From Leuconostoc kimchii IMSNU 11154 (GTDB lineage: Bacteria > Bacillota > Bacilli > Lactobacillales > Lactobacillaceae): a stretch of DNA of 64,000 bases. The stretch is from contig NC_014136.1 in the NCBI RefSeq assembly GCF_000092505.1, positions 992,001-1,056,000 of the forward strand, given 5' to 3'. This document shows, one piece after another, positions 34,398 through 42,029 of this stretch. Positions within the stretch are counted from its first letter, which is position 1. The number at the start of each line of letters is the position of its first letter. The notes under the pieces are model-generated. The model did no database searches and had not been told where the DNA came from. It saw only the letters and a program-made list of their open reading frames with translations. The translations under genes were made by a program, and so were the position numbers.

Positions 34398-35660
34398 ATG
34401 TCACGAGTAGTAATCACTGGACTTGGTGCAGTTACACCACTTGGAAATGATACAGAAACATTTTTGAATGGTATTTTTAACGAAGAAATCGGGATCAAAC
34501 CTATTACAAAATTTGACGCTTCAGAAACAGGTATTACGGTCGCTGGTCAAGTTGATGGTTTTGATGCGGCAAAGCGTGTTGGGAAAAGAGATGCACGTAA
34601 ACTAGATTTGTTTTCTCAGTATGCGATTGATGCAGCGGACCAGGCATTGGAGAATGCTGGATTGAAATCACCAGAGGGTTCAGAAAATCCAACGACTGTT
34701 GAGGATCCTAATCGTTTTGGGGTTATCTTGGGAAATGGTATTGGTGGATTGACAACAATCCAAGAACAGGTTATTAAAATGCATGACAAGGGGCCACAAC
34801 GTGTTAGTCCATTGTTTGTCCCAGAATCAATTCCTAATATGGTATCCGGTAATGTATCCATTCGTTTTGGTGCAAAAGGTGTCAATTATACAATTGTTAC
34901 AGCATGTGCTTCGGCTACTAATGCGATTGGCGAAGCTTTCTGGCGTGTTCAATCAGGTAAAGCAGATGTTATGTTGACAGGTGGTTCAGAAGCAACTGTC
35001 AATGAAATTGGTATTGCCGGTTTCGCGGCATTGACTGCGTTATCAACAGAAGAAAATCCTGCTGAAGCTTCAAAGCCATTTGATAAAAATCGTCATGGTT
35101 TTGTGCTTGGTGAGGGTTCTGGTATTCTAGTTATCGAAAGTTTGGAACATGCACAAGCGCGTGGCGCAAACATTCTAGCTGAATTAGTAGGTTATGGTTC
35201 ATCATCTGATGCGTACCACATGACATCACCAACGCCTGACGGCGAGGGTGCTGCACGTGCGTTGACAGACGCATTGACAGATGCGAAGTTAAAGCCTGAA
35301 CAAATTTCATATATTAATGCTCATGGTACAGCGACTGGTGCTAATGATTCAGGTGAAGCACATGCCATAGCAACTGTCTTTGGTGAAAATTCATTACCTG
35401 TTTCATCTACAAAAGGTATGACAGGACACTTATTAGGTGCTGCGGGTGCTATTGAAGCTTTGATTTCAGTTGCTGCATTAACACGTGGTGAATTACCTGT
35501 CAATGTAGGTGTTGATGAACAAGATGATGACACACGTGTCATCAATTTAGTTACAAAAGAAAACAAGCACCAAGCACCAGAATATGTTTTGAGTGCAAAT
35601 TATGGTTTTGGTGGGCATAACGCCGCTGTAATCTTTAAAAATTGGCACAATGAGGCTTAA
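34398..35660 (+). CDS. fabF: 3-oxoacyl-ACP synthase II
   Basis: 420-aa elongation condensing enzyme. Catalytic Cys170 in TACASATNAIGEA, His in HGTATGANDSGEA near residue 311 and His in KGMTGHLLGAAGA near residue 347; C-terminal NYGFGGHNAAVIF. No separate FabB is visible, so this enzyme probably carries out all elongation, including the unsaturated branch. AAAGGAGAAA precedes the ATG. Confidence 0.97.
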   Translation: MSRVVITGLGAVTPLGNDTETFLNGIFNEEIGIKPITKFDASETGITVAGQVDGFDAAKRVGKRDARKLDLFSQYAIDAADQALENAGLKSPEGSENPTTVEDPNRFGVILGNGIGGLTTIQEQVIKMHDKGPQRVSPLFVPESIPNMVSGNVSIRFGAKGVNYTIVTACASATNAIGEAFWRVQSGKADVMLTGGSEATVNEIGIAGFAALTALSTEENPAEASKPFDKNRHGFVLGEGSGILVIESLEHAQARGANILAELVGYGSSSDAYHMTSPTPDGEGAARALTDALTDAKLKPEQISYINAHGTATGANDSGEAHAIATVFGENSLPVSSTKGMTGHLLGAAGAIEALISVAALTRGELPVNVGVDEQDDDTRVINLVTKENKHQAPEYVLSANYGFGGHNAAVIFKNWHNEA

Positions 35661-35663
35661 TCC

Positions 35664-36131
35664 ATGAGTTTAAATATTAATGACATACATGAATTAATGA
35701 GTAATTTAGAGAATAGCTCATTACGCGAATTTAAAATAGTCGATGGTGATTTTAGTTTACATTTGTCCAAAAATGAAAATGCAGCAGTGGTTAACACCTC
35801 AAATGCGGTAGCAACACCGGCTGCACCATTACCAGCTGTAACGACTGAGACACCATCTGCTGATTACCCATTAGCGCAACCAAGCAATGAGGGCGTGGAA
35901 ATTGTTGCACCAATGGTTGGTACGGTTTATCTCCAACCAAAACCTGAAGCACCGATGTTTAAATCAGTCGGGGATAAAGTTGCTGTTGGCGAAACCGTTG
36001 CCGTGATTGAAGCCATGAAATTGATGACAGAAATTCATAGTGACGTAGCAGGAACAGTTTCTAAAATTCTTGTTGAAAATGAAGAAGTTGTTGATTATAA
36101 CAAGCCTTTGTATATTATCGATAAAGACTAA
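35664..36131 (+). CDS. accB: Biotin carboxyl carrier protein of acetyl-CoA carboxylase
   Basis: 155 aa. A short N-terminal domain (1-50), Ala/Pro/Thr linker (about 50-75) and C-terminal biotinyl domain with Lys119 in VIEAMKLMTEI, the target of BirA (23345). It starts 3 nt after fabF. The gap that follows (36132-36220) holds two hairpins and a displaced SD for the next gene. Confidence 0.96.
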   Translation: MSLNINDIHELMSNLENSSLREFKIVDGDFSLHLSKNENAAVVNTSNAVATPAAPLPAVTTETPSADYPLAQPSNEGVEIVAPMVGTVYLQPKPEAPMFKSVGDKVAVGETVAVIEAMKLMTEIHSDVAGTVSKILVENEEVVDYNKPLYIIDKD

Positions 36132-36132
36132 A

Positions 36133-36162
36133 ATATGCGGTTTTTCCGCGTACATATTTAAA
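36133..36162 (+). other. Intercistronic hairpin after accB
   Basis: AAATAT and ATATTT enclose an inner GCGG-TTTTT-CCGC stem. No T-run follows; it is more likely a processing or stability element than a terminator. Confidence 0.5.
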
Positions 36163-36164
36163 AT

Positions 36165-36210
36165 AGGAGGAGATGTATAAAGCAGTATTAACACTAATGC
36201 TGTTTTATGC
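36165..36210 (+). promoter_or_regulatory. Displaced SD and hairpin before fabZ copy 2
   Basis: AGGAGG at 36165-36170 is the only SD for the gene starting at 36221. Between them 36175-36190 pairs with 36195-36210 (16 bp, three G-U, loop ACAC), leaving 10 nt to the ATG. A 13-codon frame MYKAVLTLMLFYA also starts at 36173 but only 2 nt after the SD. Confidence 0.6.
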
Positions 36211-36220
36211 CTAAATAAAA

Positions 36221-36652
36221 ATGACCGTATTAAATACCCAACAAATTATGGAAATCATACCTCATCGTTATCCAATGTTAATGTTGGATACAGTTGAAGA
36301 ATTAGTTCCTGGAGAAAAAGTTGTTGCTTTTAAGAACATTTCAATTAATGAAGAAATATTCCAAGGACACTTTCCTGGTAATCCCACATTTCCGGGCGCA
36401 TTAACCGTTGAAGCATTGGCACAAGCTGGTGCAGTTGCTTTACTGTCATTACCTGAATATAAGGGTAAAACAGCTTACTTTGGTGGTATCAAAAAAGCGC
36501 GTTATCGCCAAATGGTACGTCCAGGTGATCGTCTAAGACTAGAAGTGACAATTGAACGTCTTCGTGGACCAATTGGTACAGGTAAGGGGACTGTTTGGAT
36601 TGGTGATAAAAAAGCAACAACTGCTGAACTAACATTCATCATTGGAGATTAA
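36221..36652 (+). CDS. fabZ: 3-hydroxyacyl-ACP dehydratase FabZ (second copy)
   Basis: 143 aa. Same fold as the first copy: IPHRYPMLMLDTVEE, catalytic His in FQGHFPGNPTFPGALTVEALAQ. The typical position between accB and accC of a LAB acc block. The ATG at 36221 gives the standard family N-terminus but has no SD within 20 nt; see the displaced SD at 36165. Differences from copy 1 around the active-site tunnel (TFPGALTVEA against VMPGVLIIES) suggest the two have divided dehydratase and isomerase roles; this is inference. Confidence 0.93.
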   Translation: MTVLNTQQIMEIIPHRYPMLMLDTVEELVPGEKVVAFKNISINEEIFQGHFPGNPTFPGALTVEALAQAGAVALLSLPEYKGKTAYFGGIKKARYRQMVRPGDRLRLEVTIERLRGPIGTGKGTVWIGDKKATTAELTFIIGD

Positions 36653-36654
36653 CT

Positions 36655-38030
36655 GTGTTTAAAAAAGTATTGGTCGCAAACCGTGGCGAAATTGCGGTAC
36701 GCATTATCCGAACATTAAAAGAAATGGGCATCGCATCAGTTGCCATCTATTCGACTGCTGATAAGGATAGTCTACATGTACAGTTAGCTGACGAAGCGAT
36801 TGCTGTTGGTGGACCAAAGCCGAAAGATTCATATTTACATATGAAAAATATATTGTCTGCTGCACTTTTAACAGGTGCTGAGGCAATTCATCCGGGCTAT
36901 GGCTTTCTATCCGAAAATGCTTTGTTTGCCGAAATGGTTGGCGAAGTTGGTATTAAATGGATTGGACCACGGCCAGAAACAATTGATCTAATGGGCAACA
37001 AATCCAATGCACGCGAAGAAATGAGAAAAGCGGGCGTTCCGATTATTCCTGGATCAGATGGTTTCATTCGTGATTTTTCAGAAGCCAAAGCGATTGCCGA
37101 TAAAATTGGTTATCCATTATTATTGAAAGCTGCTGGTGGTGGTGGTGGTAAAGGGATGCGTTTTGTTTACCACGAAGACGAATTGTCAGAAAAATTTGAT
37201 TCAGCTCAAAATGAAGCACGTGGTGCTGTTGGCGATGATCACATGTATGTTGAAAAAGTCATGGAAAATGTGCGACACATTGAAATGCAACTCATTCGTG
37301 ATGACAATGGCCATGTGATTTACTTTCCTGAGCGAAATTGCTCATTGCAGCGTAATAACCAAAAAGTGATTGAAGAATCACCAGCGACTGGTATGACAAC
37401 AGCTATGCGTCAACACTTGGGTGAAATCGTTACTAAAGCTGCCCAGGCAATTACCTATGAAAATACTGGTACAATTGAATTTTTACAAGACAAAGATGGT
37501 CATTTCTACTTTATGGAAATGAACACACGTCTTCAAGTGGAACACCCTGTCACAGAAATGGTGACTAATCTTGATCTGATCAAATTGCAAGTCATGGTCG
37601 CAGCTGGTTATGATCTACCATTAACGCAAGATGAAGTGGGTGTTGATGGGCATTCAATTGAAGTGCGATTGACAGCTGAACAACCTGCCAATCATTTCGC
37701 GCCAAGTGCGGGAACAATTGATTTTGTATTCTTACCTACTGGTGGACCTGGCATACGTCTTGACGCACCACTTTATAATGGTTACAAGGTACAACCATTT
37801 TACGATTCTATGATTGGAAATTAATCGTTAAGGGTAAGACACGTGAGGAGGCGCTGATTAAAATGCGCCGAGTGGTCGACGAAATTGTGATTCAAGGCGT
37901 GGAAACGAGCCGTGACTTTCAAAAGGCGTTGTTAGATGATCCACATGTACAAAGCGGTGATTTTGACACACGTTACTTAGAAACTGAATTTTTGCCACGC
38001 TGGGTACAAAGTTTGCCAAGTGGTGAATAA
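36655..38030 (+). pseudogene. accC: Biotin carboxylase of acetyl-CoA carboxylase, interrupted by a frameshift
   Basis: The start is GTG 36655. The first frame encodes 389 aa with all catalytic parts: KVLVANRGEIAVRI, HPGYGFLSENA, KAAGGGGGKGM, EMQLIRD, ERNCSLQRNNQKV, FMEMNTRLQVEHPVTEMV. It stops at 37822-37824 just after PFYDSMIG-N. The missing C-terminus continues in the -1 frame from 37818 (KLIVKGKTREEALIKM... to LPSGE and TAA at 38028-38030). One extra A in the AAA run at 37818-37820 would restore a ~458-aa enzyme. No slippery heptamer is present. AccC is normally required for fatty-acid synthesis, so a sequencing error or a very recent mutation is more likely than old decay. Confidence 0.9.
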
Positions 38031-38034
38031 TATA

Positions 38035-38062
38035 ATACCGCGTATGGTGACATATGCGGTAT
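38035..38062 (+). other. Intercistronic hairpin, accC-accD
   Basis: A 12-bp stem (ATACCGCGTATG with CATATGCGGTAT, one G-U pair) and GTGA loop in the ~100-nt gap. A weaker ATGC/GCAT hairpin with TTTT follows near 38077-38096. Either could reduce read-through into accDA. Confidence 0.6.
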
Positions 38063-38131
38063 TGTTGTATGAGAGATGCTTAGTCAGGCATTTTTAATTT
38101 ATTATGAATGATTAGGAGACATATTTTAGCT

Positions 38132-38971
38132 ATGGATTTATATGATAATCAAAAATCAACCTCGAAAATTAAGCGTGATGCTTCGGTTAACGATCGTATT
38201 CCAGATGGTTTATTTTTAGCTTGCCCTTACTGTGGTGTGCAACTATACAATAAACAACTGGGACGTTATCGTGTTTGTGCACACTGTGGTTATGGATTTC
38301 GCCTTCAGGCACGCGAGCGTGTTGAACAGCTAACAGAATCATTTGAAGAAATAGATTCAGAAATTGAAATGACAACACCAGTTTTTCCAGGTTATGCTGA
38401 AAAATTAGAACGTGCTAAATCACAAACTGGTTTAGGTGAATCCGTTTTGACAGGTATTGCCACGATTGAATCTGAAAAAGTAGCCTTGGGAATTATGGAT
38501 TCATATTTTATGATGGGTTCATTAGGGACCATGACTGGTGAAAAAATTACCCGTTTATTTGAGTATGCAACAAGTCATTTATTACCTGTTGTGCTATTTA
38601 CTGCCTCCGGTGGTGCACGAATGCAAGAAGGTATTAATTCATTGATGCAAATGGCTAAAATTTCGGCAGCTGTAGCGGCTCATCAAGAGGCAGGACTTTT
38701 ATATTTAGTTGTCCTAACTGATCCAACGACGGGCGGTGTGACAGCTAGTTTTGCAATGCAAGGTGACATTACTTTTGCTGAGCCACATGCACTTGTTGGC
38801 TTTGCGGGGGCACGTGTTATTGAATCAACCATTCATGAAAAATTGCCAAAAGATTTCCAGCGTGCTGAGACATTGTTAGAAAATGGCTTTTTAGATCAGG
38901 TTGTACCGCGAGCTGATCTTAACAAAATGATTGCAAAAGTAGTCAAGCTGCATCGTGTAAGGGAGATTTAA
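38132..38971 (+). CDS. accD: Acetyl-CoA carboxylase carboxyltransferase subunit beta
   Basis: 279 aa from ATG 38132; AGGAGA lies about 12 nt upstream (an ATG at 38108 precedes that SD and is rejected). An N-terminal C4 zinc finger (ACPYCGVQL ... VCAHCGYGF) precedes the crotonase-like carboxyltransferase core with SGGARMQEG near residue 165 and PTTGGVTASFA near 201. It pairs with AccA to transfer CO2 from biotin to acetyl-CoA. It ends 1 nt before accA. Confidence 0.95.
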   Translation: MDLYDNQKSTSKIKRDASVNDRIPDGLFLACPYCGVQLYNKQLGRYRVCAHCGYGFRLQARERVEQLTESFEEIDSEIEMTTPVFPGYAEKLERAKSQTGLGESVLTGIATIESEKVALGIMDSYFMMGSLGTMTGEKITRLFEYATSHLLPVVLFTASGGARMQEGINSLMQMAKISAAVAAHQEAGLLYLVVLTDPTTGGVTASFAMQGDITFAEPHALVGFAGARVIESTIHEKLPKDFQRAETLLENGFLDQVVPRADLNKMIAKVVKLHRVREI

Positions 38972-38972
38972 T

Positions 38973-39773
38973 ATGGCTGTAAATATTGGATTAAAGTTAT
39001 TTAAACGAGAATTAACGCCTGCTGAGATTGTTAAAAAATCTCGAGAAGATCGCTTTTTAGCCCATGAAATTATTGATGGTATTTTTACAGACTTTGTAGA
39101 ATTACACGGTGATCGATTAGGTGGTGATGATTCGTCTGTGATTGGTGGTATTGCTGCTTTGAATGGCACACCAGTAACAGTTATTGTCATTGATAAGGGT
39201 GTTGATATTCATGATAAGTTGAGCAAACGAAATGGTTCACCAGAACCTTGGGGTTACCGAAAAGCACAACGTTTGATGCAACAGGCAAATAAGTTTCATC
39301 GACCTATTGTTACGTTTATTAATACACCAGGTGCTTTTCCAGGTAAAACTGCTGAAGCACAGGGTCAGGGCGAAGCAATTGCGCAATCTATTTTAAAATC
39401 TATGAAATTGACGGTTCCGATGATTGCGATTATATATGGTGAGGCTGGTTCCGGTGGTGCATTGGCTTTAGCAGCCAGCGATCAAGTTTGGATGTTCCAA
39501 AATGCGACTTATTCAATTTTGTCACCAGAAGGTTTTGCGTCAATTTTGTGGAAAGATAGTAAACGCTCTGATGAGGCAGCTGCAGTTATGGGGCTAACGC
39601 CAAAGGACTTGTTGGAGAAAAACGTCATTGAATATATTATTCCAGAATCACGCAACCATCCGCGTGTGTTTAATTTGATTCGTAAGCGTCTTGATGATGA
39701 GTTTAGAACATTAAATACGTTAACACCTCAGGAATTACTAAAACAACGACGTGACCGCTTTAGAGCGTTTTGA
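38973..39773 (+). CDS. accA: Acetyl-CoA carboxylase carboxyltransferase subunit alpha
   Basis: 266 aa. Crotonase fold with GDRLGGDDSSVIGG, NTPGAFPGKTAEAQGQGEAIA in segments near residues 115-136, and GEAGSGGALALA near 155. The short LAB form, without the long N-terminal helix region of the E. coli subunit. GGGAGAT precedes the ATG. Last gene of the operon; a terminator lies at 39813. Confidence 0.96.
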   Translation: MAVNIGLKLFKRELTPAEIVKKSREDRFLAHEIIDGIFTDFVELHGDRLGGDDSSVIGGIAALNGTPVTVIVIDKGVDIHDKLSKRNGSPEPWGYRKAQRLMQQANKFHRPIVTFINTPGAFPGKTAEAQGQGEAIAQSILKSMKLTVPMIAIIYGEAGSGGALALAASDQVWMFQNATYSILSPEGFASILWKDSKRSDEAAAVMGLTPKDLLEKNVIEYIIPESRNHPRVFNLIRKRLDDEFRTLNTLTPQELLKQRRDRFRAF

Positions 39774-39778
39774 TGTGT

Positions 39779-39784
39779 TATAAT
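39779..39784 (+). promoter_or_regulatory. -10 element upstream of ssrA
   Basis: TATAAT, 60 nt before the mature tmRNA 5' end. Transcription from here would carry the 39813 hairpin in the precursor leader. A weaker alternative is TTGAAT (39806-39811) with TTGTAT (39828-39833), which would start almost at the mature end. Confidence 0.4.
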
Positions 39785-39812
39785 AGGTTGTAAGCTGATT
39801 AAATTTTGAATA

Positions 39813-39844
39813 AAATACATAGAACCATTGTATTTTTATTTTTG
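39813..39844 (+). terminator. Terminator of the fab-acc operon
   Basis: AAATACA / TGTATTT stem with 9-nt loop, then a T-rich tail that runs up to the first base of the tmRNA. AT-rich and short, so possibly leaky. Confidence 0.65.
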
Positions 39845-40199
39845 GGGTCGTTCTTGGAATTCGACAGGTCGTTTAGGGCATGGACTGCGTTTCGCCAACC
39901 GGGCGTAAAAACGGGCAGACTTTTTAACTGCAAAAAATGAAAACTCTTTCGCAATCGCTGCTTAAAACACAGTGACGCGTAACTTAATCTTGGTCTCTGA
40001 CATCTAAGGTTAGGTCATAAAAGGTCAGATCGTGTATAATTTTACATCTGGAGATTATACGTTAAATTAATCAGATTAGTGACCAGTAGCTGCCTTGTGT
40101 TGTGGCGTAACTGGTTATGAAATTTAAATGACAGCACTATAAGCGTAGAGGTTCATGTACCGGACGGTTTGGACAGGGGTTCGAATCCCCTCGGCTCCA
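39844..40199 (+). ncRNA. ssrA: Transfer-messenger RNA (tmRNA)
   Basis: About 356 nt. The 5' end GGGGTCG pairs with the 3' CGGCTCC as acceptor stem; the 3' part has the T-arm GGGGTTCGAATCCCC. The resume codon GCA at 39930 opens the tag AKNENSFAIAA, stop at 39963-39965. It rescues stalled ribosomes with SmpB and tags proteins for proteolysis. The discriminator A is followed by C-T-A, so CCA is not encoded and must be added. It lies directly downstream of the fab-acc terminator. Confidence 0.97.
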
Positions 40200-40212
40200 C
40201 TAAGCATGTCAT

Positions 40213-40256
40213 GGCGTTGCATCAGGTTTCAAAAACCTTGATGTAGCGCCTTTTCT
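40213..40256 (+). terminator. ssrA terminator
   Basis: A long stem starting GGCGTTGCATCAGG and ending CCTTGATGTAGCGCC (G-U pairs and one bulge), followed by TTTT, 14 nt after the tmRNA end. Confidence 0.85.
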
Positions 40257-40513
40257 TATGAAAAACGTTGCACTATATTGCATGGTATTTCAAGTAAAAT
40301 AACACATTTTAACACAATAAAACCACGTTCTAACATGAGACAAGTAGAACGTGGTTTTATAGTCTTAAATATTATGGGCACGATGTATGATATTACTGAT
40401 TATGACAAAAGGGCATTTAATGTTCAGTTCAAACGTAATAAACTGTCCTGATTTATACTACCAAACAATTAATAATTACAATGGACTATATAACTTCTAA
40501 ATTTGTAGAACAG
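40257..40513. other. Gene-free AT-rich spacer after ssrA
   Basis: No gene can be supported. It holds one strong hairpin (40320-40357, listed separately). A 25-codon plus-strand frame from 40374 has no SD and no recognisable sequence. No copy of the tmRNA 3' end is seen here or elsewhere in the window, so there is no evidence of an integrated element. Confidence 0.6.
40320..40358. terminator. Bidirectional hairpin terminator
   Basis: AAACCACGTTCTA (40320-40332) pairs perfectly with 40345-40357, with T-rich flanks on both strands. Probably the terminator for the minus-strand tspO region. Confidence 0.8.
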
Positions 40514-40988
40514 TTAGTTTAAAACAAGTACAGAAACTGATAAATATGTAGCGAATAGTAACCATAATAAGTAAGGGACTAATAGCAGCTTAATGGGCCG
40601 CCTATCTATCCAGATAATAGCCATAACCAAAATATCCATTACCACGATCATTATGGTAGCGAATAGAAAATTTGAAAACGAGAAGAATACAACGGTCCAA
40701 AATATATTTAATGTTAGTTGCACATACATATAGGTATAGAGTATGTGTCGATTGTTCTTCACAAAACTTAGGTTAGCACAATAAATGCCAAGTAAAATAT
40801 AGAGTAGGCCCCATGCTGGCCCAAACAGCCACTTTGGTGGTGCTAGTGGTGGTAGAATTAAACGTACCATATATGTCGCCTATTGACAGACCACGTATCC
40901 ATTCGACACTGAATGATGACAATGTGCCGAGAATTAAAATAGCTACAATAAATGCTATGGATTTTAGTGTGACAGAATTTCTCTTCAT
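40514..40988 (-). pseudogene. tspO: TspO/MBR family membrane protein with a frameshift
   Basis: Two overlapping frames together give a complete TspO protein of about 158 aa. The N-terminal part (start ATG 40988: MKRNSVTLKSIAFIVAILI, then SVEWIRGLSIGDIYGT) is in one frame. The rest (LILPPLAPPKWLFGPAWG, then five-helix remainder to SVSVLVLN) is in the other. They join at the AAA run 40860-40862; removing one base there restores the frame. The PP-x-W-x-FGP-x-W signature is intact. TspO proteins bind tetrapyrroles and other hydrophobic ligands. Either a recent inactivation or a base-calling error. Confidence 0.8.
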
Positions 40989-41094
40989 GTTATAATTCTC
41001 TTTCAGTTTCACGCACTCATAAACTATCAACTACTAAAAGTCATATCAAGTTGTTCATTTATTTTGTCAACTTGGTGATGCTTTTTCAAAGTTA

Positions 41095-41310
41095 TTATTG
41101 CTTACTATGTCTAATAATAAAAAAAACAATCAGCTCACTAAGCCATACGATGGCAAAAAATATGAAAAGCACGCCTATGTTTAACAAGCGTAGCTTAGTG
41201 TTCATGACAGCTCCCGTACCGTCAATGTGACGTAGCCACAGAAAAATACTAATGATTAGAAATAGCATGACGCTACTGATATTAAAACTTAGCCAAGTGT
41301 TGTGTCTCAT
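41095..41310 (-). CDS. DUF3923-like small membrane protein
   Basis: 71 aa with two membrane segments (about 10-27 and 45-64). The connecting IFLWLRHIDGTGAVMNTKLRLLN (residues about 21-43, in part) recalls the DUF3923 pattern 'IFLWxRxVDGxGAVxTPExKxxN'. AGGAGAA lies 6 nt before the ATG, so it is a real gene. Function unknown. It belongs to a run of short minus-strand membrane genes beside tspO. Confidence 0.7.
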   Translation of the reverse strand: MRHNTWLSFNISSVMLFLIISIFLWLRHIDGTGAVMNTKLRLLNIGVLFIFFAIVWLSELIVFFIIRHSKQ

Positions 41311-41355
41311 AATTGTTCTCCTAATACTTATGTTGCTGATGTACGCGATGCTTTT

Positions 41356-41511
41356 TTACTTCAGAAAATCTACGATGAAGCTGATAATAACAAAAATGAG
41401 CAAAAAAGTACCAAAATACTTTTGAATTTTTTGGCGTGGGTTTGGTTTTTTAGAAGCTCTAATTAGTAGGGCACCAGATAGTAAAAAAATAATTTGTAAT
41501 GCGGTGCTCAT
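41356..41511 (-). CDS. Small membrane protein
   Basis: 51 aa from ATG 41511, chosen because AGGGGA lies 5-6 nt upstream; a longer frame to 41547 is less likely. Two hydrophobic segments flank a basic loop (RASKKPNPRQKIQKY). Not recognised. Probably transcribed with the 41095 gene. Confidence 0.55.
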   Translation of the reverse strand: MSTALQIIFLLSGALLIRASKKPNPRQKIQKYFGTFLLIFVIISFIVDFLK

Positions 41512-41588
41512 GTCGTCCCCTATAATGCTTTTAACGTGGTTCTGCACGTGTGTCGTATTTTAATAAACTCTAGAATGCTTTAAACGTT

Positions 41589-41638
41589 ATGATATAAGTG
41601 TATATAAAATTATCAATATTTTTATACACTTATATCAT
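41589..41638. repeat. 50-bp near-perfect inverted repeat
   Basis: ATGATATAAGTGTATA (41589-41604) is the exact complement of 41623-41638, and the 18-nt centre contains further AAAAT/ATTTT pairing. It sits between divergent small membrane-protein genes. It could be an operator or the start of a structured transcript; it lacks the GC core of a terminator. Confidence 0.85.
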
Positions 41639-41683
41639 ACCAAACAAAGCCACCTATTTAAAGGCGGAAACGAATCAACAGGA

Positions 41684-41712
41684 TTGTAACTTGTACGATT
41701 ATTATGTATACT
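41684..41712 (+). promoter_or_regulatory. Promoter for the 41742 gene
   Basis: TTGTAA, exactly 17-nt spacer, TATACT with a TG just upstream of the -10. Transcription would start near 41719, well after the inverted repeat. Confidence 0.75.
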
Positions 41713-41741
41713 GTCTAGTAAGTATTAATAGGAGAAATATA

Positions 41742-41981
41742 GTGGTAACAATAATTTATTGGGTCGTTATTTTGACTTTACTCATCACAGGCCTGTTTAC
41801 AGGATATCGCAGTTATCGCTATGCGAATTTAAAATTACATTGGTATACTTACCTATTGTATATTGCTATATTTTTAAGTTGGCTAACTGTCACACCACAA
41901 TTTAATGTTAATTTCTTTGTGAATTTGATTGTCGTATTTGCAATTTTATTTTTAATGACTACGATGCAACGCCAATCTTAA
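41742..41981 (+). CDS. Small membrane protein
   Basis: 79 aa from GTG 41742 (TAGGAGAAA 7 nt upstream). Three hydrophobic segments (about 3-20, 35-52, 56-74) with a GYRSYRYANLKLH loop. Not recognised. It has its own good promoter and a perfect bidirectional terminator, so it is a monocistronic gene. An extended frame starting at 41598 overlaps the inverted repeat and is rejected. Confidence 0.7.
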   Translation: MVTIIYWVVILTLLITGLFTGYRSYRYANLKLHWYTYLLYIAIFLSWLTVTPQFNVNFFVNLIVVFAILFLMTTMQRQS

Positions 41982-42029
41982 ATAAAGTAACAAAAAACGA
42001 CCTGATTAGGTCGTTTTTTGTTACTTTAT
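41982..42029. terminator. Bidirectional terminator
   Basis: A 22-bp perfect stem (41982-42003 with 42008-42029; centre ACGACCT-GATT-AGGTCGT) carrying A- and T-runs in the arms, between convergent genes. It overlaps the last codon of the 42026 gene. Confidence 0.95.

Noticed and set aside
37810..37830. Programmed -1 frameshift in accC
   Set aside because: The site (GGA-AAT-TAA in the zero frame) is not an X-XXY-YYZ slippery heptamer and there is no obvious stimulatory structure at the right distance; a single missing A is simpler.
40170..40320. Prophage or island attachment site at the tmRNA 3' end
   Set aside because: The T-arm/acceptor sequence is not repeated anywhere else in the window and no integrase is present.
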